Of a DNA stretch of 64,000 nt, positions 1-6,890 are shown one piece after another. Position 1 is the stretch's first letter. Every line of letters starts with the position of its first letter. A program made the position numbers and the translations under genes. Origin of the DNA: Syntrophaceae bacterium. Its GTDB lineage: Bacteria; Desulfobacterota; Syntrophia; Syntrophales; UBA2192. Location of the stretch: contig JABLXY010000001.1 of assembly GCA_013177795.1 (NCBI GenBank), positions 434,001 through 498,000 on the forward strand. Direction: 5' to 3'. The notes under the pieces are model-generated. The model was not told where the DNA came from, searched no databases, and saw only the letters and a list, made by a program, of their open reading frames with translations.

Positions 1-192
1 GTCCACGGCGCCGTACATGCTCCCGCCGAAGATCGTCCCGACGTAGTTGCGGGTGCGCCAAGTGAGCGGCAGCCGGATGCGGACCTCCCGCCAGTCCGAC
101 GCGATGTACTCCACACGCGCCCCGGTCGCCCGATAGACCGGGAACCAGTTGAACCCCCATCGCTTCAGGCGTGTTTCCCACGACTCGGCCAT
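1..192 (-). CDS. DUF4442 domain protein (hotdog-fold thioesterase-like), N-terminal part
   Basis: The first 64 codons of a minus-strand gene are present; the rest lies beyond the left edge. The protein begins MAESWETRLKRWGFNWFPVY and contains RNYVGTIFGGSMYGAVD. This resembles the entry helix and GG(S/A)MY motif of DUF4442 proteins, which share the hotdog fold of PaaI-type acyl-CoA thioesterases. The ATG at 192 follows a purine-rich GGGGTGGGATG stretch that could serve as ribosome binding site. Substrate and role are unknown. The family assignment rests on a short segment only. Confidence 0.7.
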   Translation of the reverse strand, partial: MAESWETRLKRWGFNWFPVYRATGARVEYIASDWREVRIRLPLTWRTRNYVGTIFGGSMYGAVD

Positions 193-377
193 CTGTCATC
201 CCACCCCGTTGAACCGTACGTCAAGGCGGGAGGATTCTAGCACAGGGGGCCCGTAAAGGGTAGACCGCCGCGATCGCGGGAATGCTTAGACATCCCCTTC
301 CCGGTTGTGATAAAAATATGAAGGAAAATGCGCTTTTCATGCATGGTCGGTTTCGGATGGGATGCAAGGGTATCCGC

Positions 378-1490
378 ATGACACCAACAGGCGATTTGAA
401 AAAGCTGACGGATGAATTCGAAAAAGGGATCGCTCTGGAGAAGTGCAGGCAGTGCGGCTGCATGAAAGGGGCCCTGGAGGAGATACGCAGCCGATTGGAA
501 GCAGACGCAGGCCCGGAGGCCGAAGCACTGAAGCGGAAGGCAGAAGAATGGCTGGGCAAGACGGAGGAGAGCCTCTACACCTGACTGGGCTGCAGGCACT
601 GCCACCCGGCGGTGGCGATGAATCAGTTTCACGAGGCCTTCCCCGATGAGGGGGAATCCGGTTTCCCCGTCACCGTGACGAAGGCCGCCGAATGGCCCCC
701 CGTGGCCGGGGAATACGTCGTTCTCCGCGGGAACCGGAGCTGCCACGTCGCCGTCTCCACCCTGGCGAGCGCCGCCCTGACGGAAGAGATCGCCCGCCTG
801 GCCCCGAAAGACCTCTGCATCGTCGGGAAGACGGAGACGGAGAACATCGGCATAGACAAGATCATCCAGAACACGATCACCAATCCCTCCATTCACGTGC
901 TCATCGTCGCCGGCAGGGAACCGGAAGGGCACAGGAGCGGCGCAACGCTGCTGGCTCTCTGCGAGAAGGGAGTGGACGAAAAGATGATAGTGATCGGGTC
1001 GCCTGGCAGAAGGCCCGTTCTGAAAAATGTCTCCCGCCAGGAGGTGGAAGCCTTCCGCAGCCAGGTCAGGGTCATCGACATGATCGGCTGTGAGGATGCC
1101 GGGGCCATAGCGCAAAAGGTGCGTGACCTTGCAGAAAAGATGCACCTTTCCTGCGGCACGGGGACCCTCGCCAGGACCGTGAAGCCGCTTGCCCTGAAGC
1201 CTGCGGAGATTGTCAAGGCGGAAGAAACGACGGCAGCCGAATTGGACCGGAAGGGCTATTTCGTGATCCTGCCGCTGCCGGAACGGGGGATCATCTCGGT
1301 CGAGCATTACGCGAACGACAACACGCTCCTCAGGCGCATCGAGGGGAAGAATGCCAGAAGCCTTTATCACACGATCATCAGAAAAGGCTGGGTCTCCCAG
1401 CTCTCCCATGCCGCCTACCTGGGGAAGGAACTGGAACGTGCTGAGCTTTCGATGAAGCTGGCGTTCCCGTACATTCAAGACGGATTTTGA
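378..1490 (+). CDS. Candidate selenoprotein with MtrA-like (corrinoid methyltransferase subunit A) domain; Sec at codon 69
   Basis: Two ORFs in the same frame are separated by one TGA (582-584). Read through as Sec, they give a 370-residue protein. The N-terminus has CRQCGC (C23, C26, C28) and a helical stretch, then U69-L-G-C72-R-H-C75-H-P-A. The rest resembles tetrahydromethanopterin S-methyltransferase subunit A (MtrA), including GKTETENIGIDKIIQNTITN and HVLIVAGREPEGHRSG. The UGA falls where a Cys would complete a CxxCxxC motif. A hairpin at 601-616 fits the bacterial SECIS. The downstream ORF has only weak starts (GTG 612, ATG 618) with no Shine-Dalgarno, which favours readthrough. The ATG at 378 is chosen because AAGGG lies 7 nt upstream; ATGs at 318 and 357 remain possible. 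The reaction is unknown: MtrA binds a corrinoid in methanogens, but these bacterial relatives have an extra Cys-rich front domain suited to metal or Fe-S binding. The alternative is a nonsense mutation or two separate proteins. Confidence 0.75.
597..620 (+). promoter_or_regulatory. Putative bacterial SECIS element for UGA 582-584
   Basis: GCCACC (601-606) pairs perfectly with GGTGGC (611-616) around the loop CGGC (607-610). A T-G wobble (600/617) and two further pairs (597/620, 598/619) beyond one mismatch extend the stem. There are 22 nt between the UGA and the apical loop, and G is the second loop base. Published bacterial SECIS models call for a loop of 3-14 nt with G among its first two bases, 16-37 nt after the UGA, on a stem of at least 4 bp. 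All are met. No selA, selB or tRNA-Sec gene is in the window. Confidence 0.65.
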
Positions 1491-1547
1491 GAGAGAACGG
1501 CCATCGCTTCTTTCATACGGCGAGATTGCCGTTGGCTGTCTGCCCGG

Positions 1548-2114
1548 CTATGCCCCTGCGACAGGAGCAAGCAGGGTCAGGATTCCCAAGACGACGAACA
1601 GCGCCGCCGCCACCCATCGCATGATCTTCATGTTGACCCGCTGCGCCAGGGTCTCGCCCATCCAGACGGCGGGGATGTTCGCGAACATCATGCCCAGCGT
1701 CGTACCCATGACGACCGCAACCAGCGAATCGTAGCGTGCCGCAAGCGCAATGGTGGCAAGCTGGGTCTTGTCGCCCATCTCCACCAGGAAAAAGGCGATC
1801 AGCGTTGTCAGGAAGACGCCCGCATCCCGGAGGTTGCGGTTTTCCTCCAGCTTGTCCGGTATCAGTGCCCAGGCGCCGAAGGCAAAGAAGGAGACGGCGA
1901 CGATCCACTTGAGGGTCTGGGGGGAGACGAGGGTGGCCAGCCACGCGCCGACGTACCCCGCGGCGAAGTGATTGGCCAGGGTGGCACAGAAGATCCCCAG
2001 AATGATCGGCCCATTGCGTTTCAGTTTCGCCGCAAGCACGAACGACAGCAGCTGCGTCTTGTCGCCCATCTCGGCCAGCGTCACGACCAGAGTCGAGAGA
2101 AAGAAAGCTTCCAC
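1548..2114 (-). CDS. TMEM165/GDT1 (UPF0016) family manganese/cation exporter
   Basis: An integral membrane protein of 188 residues with the two inverted EMGDKTQ motifs that define the GDT1/TMEM165 family. One is in the first helix (near residue 15) and one in the fourth (near residue 113). The acidic residues of these motifs form the cation path in characterised members, which export Mn2+ or exchange Ca2+/Mn2+ for H+. About six transmembrane segments are visible. The start is GTG at 2114, preceded by GGGAGG about 10 nt upstream. The leader carries a yybP-ykoY manganese riboswitch, which supports Mn2+ as the substrate. It stands alone and converges on the preceding plus-strand gene. Confidence 0.9.
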   Translation of the reverse strand: MEAFFLSTLVVTLAEMGDKTQLLSFVLAAKLKRNGPIILGIFCATLANHFAAGYVGAWLATLVSPQTLKWIVAVSFFAFGAWALIPDKLEENRNLRDAGVFLTTLIAFFLVEMGDKTQLATIALAARYDSLVAVVMGTTLGMMFANIPAVWMGETLAQRVNMKIMRWVAAALFVVLGILTLLAPVAGA

Positions 2115-2188
2115 GGTTGATTGCCTCCCTGGAAAGAAGTTCGGCCCCTCGGTCCGAGCGGCCCCGGGAATCGCCAGGGAGGCCGTTC

Positions 2189-2240
2189 AAAAAAAAAAGC
2201 GAGACCTCAGCATGACGATTCGTCACACTAAAGGTCTCGC
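2189..2240 (-). terminator. Riboswitch-controlled intrinsic terminator
   Basis: On the minus strand GCGAGACCT (2240-2232) pairs with AGGTCTCGC (2207-2199), with an inner TGACG/CGTCA stem, followed by a run of ten T (2198-2189). It overlaps the 3' side of riboswitch P1 by three bases (2232-2234), so ligand-bound aptamer and terminator compete. It lies 75-126 nt upstream of the exporter start. Confidence 0.85.
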
Positions 2241-2320
2241 TAATCGGCATTCGCCGACGGCAAGGCCAGGCGATATCCCGCCAGCATGTTGACCTTGCCT
2301 CTCTAACTACTCCCCTTTAG
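2228..2320 (-). promoter_or_regulatory. yybP-ykoY (Mn2+) riboswitch aptamer
   Basis: Read on the minus strand, the leader begins CTAAAGGGGAGTAG and contains GTCAACATGCTGG, then GAGACCTTTAG. These match the conserved blocks of the yybP-ykoY manganese riboswitch. The 5' CTAAAGG (2320-2314) pairs with the 3' CCTTTAG (2234-2228) to form P1. The GCGAGACCT strand is shared with the downstream terminator, so P1 and terminator are mutually exclusive. Mn2+ binding should stabilise P1 and switch the exporter on. Confidence 0.85.
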
Positions 2321-2393
2321 AACGGCTGTCTTTTAATACACCCCGTACCGGATGTCAATCTCAAAATGCCGCGGGATGCCGGAACGGAAGAAG

Positions 2394-2981
2394 TCACCTC
2401 CCGAGGATCTCGTCCACTTCGTCCTGGGAGAGGACCTGGGCGACATAGCGCTCCCCCGTGAGGGCCTCGATGTGGGCGACGAAGGACCTCAGGTGGTTCC
2501 CGGAGCCACGCTCGAGATTCCCGTAGACACGCCGAAGGTCGGTCTTCGTTGTCCCGTCGATCGCGGCCCGGAGATCCCGGATGTCTGCCTCTTCGATCAA
2601 TGCGCCGGCTTTCATGGCCTCGAGGAGCGACGTCCGCCCCTGCGTCACCAGTGTTTGGTAGAGTTCCTGAAGCCTCGTGTTGTTGAACACCCCGATGTGC
2701 GGAGATGCGGGGTCGGCGATGCCGTACTTGACGAGGAGCCTCGCCACGGCATCCATGTGCCTCTGCTCGGATTCCGCGATGTTGCCGAAATTCGGGGTGC
2801 CCCACGACTCGTATAGGGCGCTGTAGACATCGCGGGCCATCTTCTCCTCTTCCCGCACAAAGGCGAGCTGCTCCTGCTCCTCCGGCGTGAGCCCGGCGGC
2901 CAGCACCTGTGCTGCCGACAGGACAAGCATCGCAGCGATCAGCCCCGATACGGCCGCACGCTTGAATGTCTTCCTGATCAT
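2394..2981 (-). CDS. Secreted DUF2202 domain protein (ferritin-like helical bundle)
   Basis: A 195-residue protein with an N-terminal signal peptide (basic MIRKTFKR, hydrophobic core, likely cleavage after AQVLAA). The mature part has LAFVREEEKMARDVYSAL and IAESEQRHMDAVARLL, the E..E and ExxH-type helices typical of DUF2202, a ferritin-like four-helix family. The paired Glu/His residues could bind a di-metal centre, but no member function is firmly established. The ATG at 2981 follows AGGAGG at 8 nt. It is monocistronic. A role in envelope metal or redox stress is only a guess from the fold. Confidence 0.85.
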   Translation of the reverse strand: MIRKTFKRAAVSGLIAAMLVLSAAQVLAAGLTPEEQEQLAFVREEEKMARDVYSALYESWGTPNFGNIAESEQRHMDAVARLLVKYGIADPASPHIGVFNNTRLQELYQTLVTQGRTSLLEAMKAGALIEEADIRDLRAAIDGTTKTDLRRVYGNLERGSGNHLRSFVAHIEALTGERYVAQVLSQDEVDEILGR

Positions 2982-3216
2982 TGTAAAACCTCCTGGCTGA
3001 ATGATTCGACACGCACCGACCGCAGTCGGCGGCTTTTCGCATACCCATGAGCAAGCGGGATGCCAGGGCCCGTGATCGCGGCGGACAGATTGAAATCGCG
3101 GCGGTTTTCCCCGGCAGCCATTTCCCGCGGTGTTGCCGGGTCATGCAGGTTCTGCATGGAGCGCGCAAATCCTGCGCCGGCGGTCATGTCCGCCCCTTTC
3201 CTCTGCCGGGCTCTCC

Positions 3217-3246
3217 TTGACAACCGGGCATAGTTCCCCCTATATG
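3217..3246 (+). promoter_or_regulatory. Putative sigma-70 promoter of the kinase/NtrC operon
   Basis: TTGACA (3217-3222) is followed after 17 nt by CTATAT (3240-3245), or after 18 nt by TATATG. It lies about 40 nt upstream of the histidine kinase start. The region 2982-3284 contains nothing else recognised. Confidence 0.5.
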
Positions 3247-3284
3247 GTCCATGAGGTCGTTACGACATTCGAGCAGGCGGTCGC

Positions 3285-4532
3285 GTGGAACCCATGAGAT
3301 ACCTCCTCCCCTTCCGGGCGGGTCTGTTTGTGCTGCTGGCCATTTTCACCGCCGCCCTGGTCTACGTGACGCATCAGAATGCGGCCATCGCCCGATCCCT
3401 TGCGTCGAAATCGCTGGAAAGCACCGCCCTGGCTCTTTCCACAGCCGCGGAAAACGCCCTGCGGCGGTTCGGCAGCGACCGGGAGCAGGTGCGGGAGATC
3501 CTCTCGGACCGCGTCATCGCCTACGCGTTCATTGCCGCCCAAGACGGGACGATCCTGTTTCACACAAACCCGGCGCGGGTCGGGGCGACCCTGACCCGCG
3601 AGGAGATCGGGGACTGGCATCCCGGTCCCGCCGCGGGCCGGCCGATCCTGCTCGGAACGGGAGTCCCCGCCTGGGAATTCGATTTCCCCCTCCACCGCCC
3701 CGACGGCACGGAAGAAATGCTGCGGCTGATCCTCAACACGACGCAGGCGGATCTCGTCTCGTCCTGGACCGCGCGGATGTGGTGGATCGTCGGCTCCGTT
3801 CTGGCTCTCCTCTGGGCCGTGGGGCTTCTCTTCGAGCGGGCGGTGACGCGCTACGTCAGGCTGCAGGCGCTCCAGGAGGAGAAGGAACGGCTCTCGCTCA
3901 TCGGCCGGATGACCGCCGTGCTGGCACACGAGATCCGGAACGCCATCACGGGCGTCAAGGGCTACGTGCAGTGGGCCGACGAAAAGACCGACGCGTCGCA
4001 GCCGGCGAAGACGGCACTGAAGGCCGTCCTGCAGGGAACGGGCCGGATCGAGACGCTCGTCAACGAGCTTCTGCAGTTCTCGAAGGAGGAGGAATACCGG
4101 GTGGAGCCCGTCGCCCTCGCCCCGATCGCCTGCGAAGCCGTCCGGGACGGCCTGGCGTCGTGGGACGGCAAGGCGGAGGTCCTCGTCGGGGAAGGCATCC
4201 TCGTGCGGGCCGACCGTGACAGGCTCTACCGCGCCATCGCCAACGGCATCCGCAATGCGGCGGAGGCCGCCGGCCCGGGGGGATCGATACGGGTGTCGGC
4301 CGCAGCCGAGGGGAGCCGGGTTGCGCTGCGCATCGAGGACACGGGGCCGGGTCTCACCGCGGAGGCCGCCTCGAGGGTCTTCACGCCCTTCTTTACGACG
4401 AAGACCGACGGCACGGGCCTGGGCCTCGCCTATGCCCGAAAGGTGATCGGCGGCATGGGGGGAACGATCGACCTGAAAAACAGGAAAGACACGCGGGGGG
4501 CCGTCCTGGACATCCGGCTCCCGGCCGCCTGA
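3285..4532 (+). CDS. Membrane sensor histidine kinase, NtrC-system partner
   Basis: A 415-residue kinase. There is an N-terminal transmembrane segment (FVLLAIFTAALVYVTH), an extracytoplasmic segment of about 130 residues, a second membrane helix (WWIVGSVLALLWAVGLL), then the H-box LIGRMTAVLAHEIRNAITG. The HATPase_c domain follows with an N-box (IANGIRNAAEAA), G1 (EDTGPGL), F-box (FTPFFTTKTDG) and G2 (TGLGLAYARKV). It should autophosphorylate on the His of AHEIRN and pass phosphate to the NtrC-type regulator that begins 9 nt downstream. The GTG at 3285 has an AGG 7 nt upstream; an in-frame ATG at 3294 is an alternative. The signal is unknown. Confidence 0.93.
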   Translation: MEPMRYLLPFRAGLFVLLAIFTAALVYVTHQNAAIARSLASKSLESTALALSTAAENALRRFGSDREQVREILSDRVIAYAFIAAQDGTILFHTNPARVGATLTREEIGDWHPGPAAGRPILLGTGVPAWEFDFPLHRPDGTEEMLRLILNTTQADLVSSWTARMWWIVGSVLALLWAVGLLFERAVTRYVRLQALQEEKERLSLIGRMTAVLAHEIRNAITGVKGYVQWADEKTDASQPAKTALKAVLQGTGRIETLVNELLQFSKEEEYRVEPVALAPIACEAVRDGLASWDGKAEVLVGEGILVRADRDRLYRAIANGIRNAAEAAGPGGSIRVSAAAEGSRVALRIEDTGPGLTAEAASRVFTPFFTTKTDGTGLGLAYARKVIGGMGGTIDLKNRKDTRGAVLDIRLPAA

Positions 4533-4541
4533 GGTGTATCC

Positions 4542-5870
4542 ATGAAAAAATCCATCCTTGTTGTCGATGACGATCCGATGATCCGCTCGTTCATCGCGAC
4601 GATTTTGAAGGAGGAGGGTCACCGTGTCGAGGAGGCGGAATCAGGCAGAAGCGGCCTTGCAAAATTCCAGGCCGCGGAGTTCGATCTCGTCGTCACGGAC
4701 CTGCGGATGCCGGACCTCTCGGGGCTGGACCTGATCCGGGAAGGCCGGAAACTGCGCCCCGAGTCACGGTGGGTCATCATCACGGCCTACGGCTCGATCG
4801 GCAATGCCGTCGAGGCGATGAAGGTGGGCGCCTCGGATTACCTGACGAAGCCCTTCGGCAGCCCGGAGGAACTGCGCCACGTGATCCGGCGCGTGCTCAA
4901 GGAGGCGGACCAGGAACGAAAGCTCTCTCTCCTCGCGGAAGAGCTGGGCAGGCACTACCCGCCGTCGGAACTGATCTTCCTGGGCAAGGCGATGGTGCCC
5001 GTCAGGCGTCTCGTCGAGGAGGTCGCACCCACGCCTGCGACTGTCCTGCTGACCGGTCCCAGCGGGACGGGAAAGGAGCTGGTGGCGAGGCTGATCCACC
5101 AGTGGAGCCCGCGCCGTGACGGCCCCTTCGTGGGCGTACACTGCGGGGCGCTGGCCGAGACCCTGCTGGAGAGCGAGCTCTTCGGGCACGAGCGGGGGGC
5201 CTTCACGGGGGCCACGGCGATGCGCAAGGGCCGGTTCGAGCTGGCCGACGGAGGCACGCTGTTTCTCGACGAGATCGGCGATGTGTCCCCGGCGATCCAG
5301 GTCAAGCTGCTCCGCGTCCTCCAGGAGAGGCAGTTCGAGCGGGTCGGCGGCACCCGGACGCTGACCGTCGACGTGCGGATCATCTCGGCGACCCATCGGG
5401 ACTTGCGCGCGGCCGTCGCCGAGGGCCGGTTCAGGGAAGACCTCTATTACCGCCTGAGCGTCTTTCCCATCGAGCTGCCGCCGCTGAGGGAGCGAGGCGA
5501 CGCCATTCTCCCCCTGGCGGAGTACTTCGCCGCGAAGTTCGGGGCCGCCTTCGGAAAGCGTGTCCCGGCGCTCTCCGAGGATGCGAAGAGCGCCCTCGTC
5601 TCCTACGGCTGGCCCGGGAACATCCGCGAGCTGCAGAACGTGATCGAGCGGGCCGTCATCCTGTCGGCGGGGACGATCGAGGCCTCGCAGCTCAACCTCG
5701 ATTTCGAACCCGACCGCCGCGGTGCGGCCGAGGGCCTCCTGAAATCCAGCGAGCGGGAGCTGATCCGGAAGGCGCTGGAGGAATCGGGCGGAAACCGGCG
5801 GAAGGCGGCCGAGGTTTTGGGCATATCCCTGCGGACGCTGCAGTACAGGATCAAGGAGTTCGGCCTGTGA
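4542..5870 (+). CDS. NtrC-family sigma-54-dependent response regulator
   Basis: 442 residues with three domains. The receiver (1-120) has DDDP, the phospho-acceptor Asp in VVTDLRMPD and the conserved Lys in LTKPF. The AAA+ domain has Walker A (GPSGTGKELVA), the sigma-54 contact loop GAFTGA (about residue 219), Walker B (GTLFLDEIGD) and GWPGNIREL. The C-terminus is a Fis-type HTH (GGNRRKAAEVLGISLRTLQYR). All residues needed to activate sigma-54 polymerase are intact. It is cotranscribed with the kinase. Immediately downstream are two tandem 16-bp dyads and a good sigma-54 promoter, so the following three-gene operon is the obvious target. Confidence 0.95.
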   Translation: MKKSILVVDDDPMIRSFIATILKEEGHRVEEAESGRSGLAKFQAAEFDLVVTDLRMPDLSGLDLIREGRKLRPESRWVIITAYGSIGNAVEAMKVGASDYLTKPFGSPEELRHVIRRVLKEADQERKLSLLAEELGRHYPPSELIFLGKAMVPVRRLVEEVAPTPATVLLTGPSGTGKELVARLIHQWSPRRDGPFVGVHCGALAETLLESELFGHERGAFTGATAMRKGRFELADGGTLFLDEIGDVSPAIQVKLLRVLQERQFERVGGTRTLTVDVRIISATHRDLRAAVAEGRFREDLYYRLSVFPIELPPLRERGDAILPLAEYFAAKFGAAFGKRVPALSEDAKSALVSYGWPGNIRELQNVIERAVILSAGTIEASQLNLDFEPDRRGAAEGLLKSSERELIRKALEESGGNRRKAAEVLGISLRTLQYRIKEFGL

Positions 5871-5876
5871 GCGGCT

Positions 5877-5912
5877 TGTGCAAGCCTTGCGCTGCGTGTG
5901 CAGATTTTGCGC
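5877..5912 (+). promoter_or_regulatory. Two tandem upstream activator sites (TGTGCA-N4-TTGCGC)
   Basis: TGTGCA-AGCC-TTGCGC (5877-5892) and TGTGCA-GATT-TTGCGC (5897-5912) match in all 12 outer positions. Their centres are 20 bp apart, close to two helical turns. Each is an imperfect palindrome, as expected for a Fis-type HTH dimer. They start 7 bp after the NtrC gene and lie about 105-140 bp upstream of the predicted sigma-54 start, a normal enhancer distance. Confidence 0.7.
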
Positions 5913-5988
5913 GGCGCCGGAGCCTGCAGGCCGCTTCCGGACAGAGAATACGTTAATGATTTCAAGCTTTTGAGAATTCCCGGCTGAA

Positions 5989-6004
5989 TGGCATCCGCTT
6001 TGCT
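5989..6004 (+). promoter_or_regulatory. Sigma-54 (-24/-12) promoter
   Basis: TGGCATCCGCTTTGCT matches the sigma-54 consensus TGGCAC-N5-TTGC. The invariant GG (5990-5991) and GC (6002-6003) are exactly 10 nt apart. Transcription would begin near 6015, just before the ribosome binding site of the gene at 6044. Confidence 0.8.
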
Positions 6005-6043
6005 CATAGAGGCGTCAAGATCATGCCGAAAGGAGCAAGACCG

Positions 6044-6352
6044 ATGAAGTTCAAAACATTTTTGATGATTCTGGCCTCCGCATCCCTGATCGCAACGGCC
6101 CTGCCGGGTGACTCGGACGCCCGGGGCGGCGGGAGAGCCGGGGGGCAAGGCGGCCAGGGCCCGGGCCTGCAGACGCAATCCATGGAGCAGAACCAGGTGC
6201 GCGAGCAGAACCGATACCAGCAGGGCAAACAGGCACAATCCAATTCCGCACAACAGAAGAAGGGCAACACCTATGGCCCCGGCGACGGAACGGGCAACAA
6301 GGGTGACAGGCCGCTTGACGGGACGGGCTACGGCGCCCCCGCCAACCGGTAA
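6044..6352 (+). CDS. Small secreted Gly/Gln-rich protein
   Basis: 102 residues from the ATG at 6044, which has AGGAG 8 nt upstream. An upstream in-frame ATG at 6023 would sit almost on the predicted transcription start and lacks a ribosome binding site. A signal peptide (MKFKTFLMILASASLIATAL) is followed by a low-complexity chain rich in Gly, Gln and Asn, ending in a GDGTGNKGDRPLDGTGYG segment. There is no catalytic motif and no Cys in the mature part. It is the first gene of the sigma-54 operon; expression probably depends on the adjacent NtrC regulator. It may be an extracellular structural or matrix component, but that is conjecture. Confidence 0.75.
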   Translation: MKFKTFLMILASASLIATALPGDSDARGGGRAGGQGGQGPGLQTQSMEQNQVREQNRYQQGKQAQSNSAQQKKGNTYGPGDGTGNKGDRPLDGTGYGAPANR

Positions 6353-6377
6353 TCGACCCGCGGCGACACGGGGCAGG

Positions 6378-6890
6378 ATGGCCCTTGCCCTCCTGCCCCT
6401 TGCGGCGCTCCTCTTTCTCGTCGGCACCGCGGCGGCCGACGAGCGCGGCCTCGTGCTGCCGGGGAGCGGCATCCACTACCCGGACGGCTTCGACATCAAC
6501 ACGGTGGGCGTCATACGAGGGAAGGCATCCGATATCCAAATCCCGGAGAGCGGGCCCGTCCGCTTCCGGGTCGCGTCGGAAAGGGACACCTATACGGTCC
6601 TGGCGTCCCCGCCCTGGTACTGGAATGACCTGAAAGGAAATCAGGTGGACGGGACGACCGTCCAGGTCCGCGGCTCGAAGACCCTGGGCAAGGACGGGAA
6701 CCTGTACCTGATCGCCCAGGAGGTCCTGATTCTTCCGTCGAACAGGGTAATCGTCTTCCGCGGTGAGGATGGGTCTCCGTCTTGGCGGGGAGGCGGTTTC
6801 AGCGGCGAGCGAAAGGGCGGGTTCGGCTCTCCCATGCACGGAGAAGGCGCGGGCCGCGGCATGGGGGCAGGAGGTCGGGGAAGAAGATGA
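6378..6890 (+). CDS. Secreted protein of unknown function, possible OB-fold
   Basis: 170 residues from the ATG at 6378. A signal peptide (MALALLPLAALLFLVGTAAA) precedes a beta-rich domain. The segment VIRGKASDIQIPESG through GTTVQVRGSK and LYLIAQEVLIL reads like a small OB-type barrel with a short tryptophan motif (PPWYWND). The last 40 residues are a Gly/Arg/Ser-rich tail. The start codon is 25 nt after the preceding stop, and the stop overlaps the next start (ATGA), so the three genes are one operon. A longer reading frame extends upstream, but it runs antiparallel in composition to the real first gene and is not coding. Function unknown. Confidence 0.7.
   Translation: MALALLPLAALLFLVGTAAADERGLVLPGSGIHYPDGFDINTVGVIRGKASDIQIPESGPVRFRVASERDTYTVLASPPWYWNDLKGNQVDGTTVQVRGSKTLGKDGNLYLIAQEVLILPSNRVIVFRGEDGSPSWRGGGFSGERKGGFGSPMHGEGAGRGMGAGGRGRR

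Noticed and set aside
582-584. The TGA as a true stop separating two proteins, or as a sequencing error
   Set aside because: Kept as alternatives but ranked lower: the frames are in phase, a SECIS-like hairpin is correctly placed, and the second frame has no ribosome binding site. Only homologue or protein data can settle it.
237-1478. A 413-codon open frame on the minus strand opposite the selenoprotein gene
   Set aside because: It lacks any recognisable family, has skewed Arg/His/Pro composition typical of antisense frames in GC-rich DNA, and its plus-strand partner matches MtrA.
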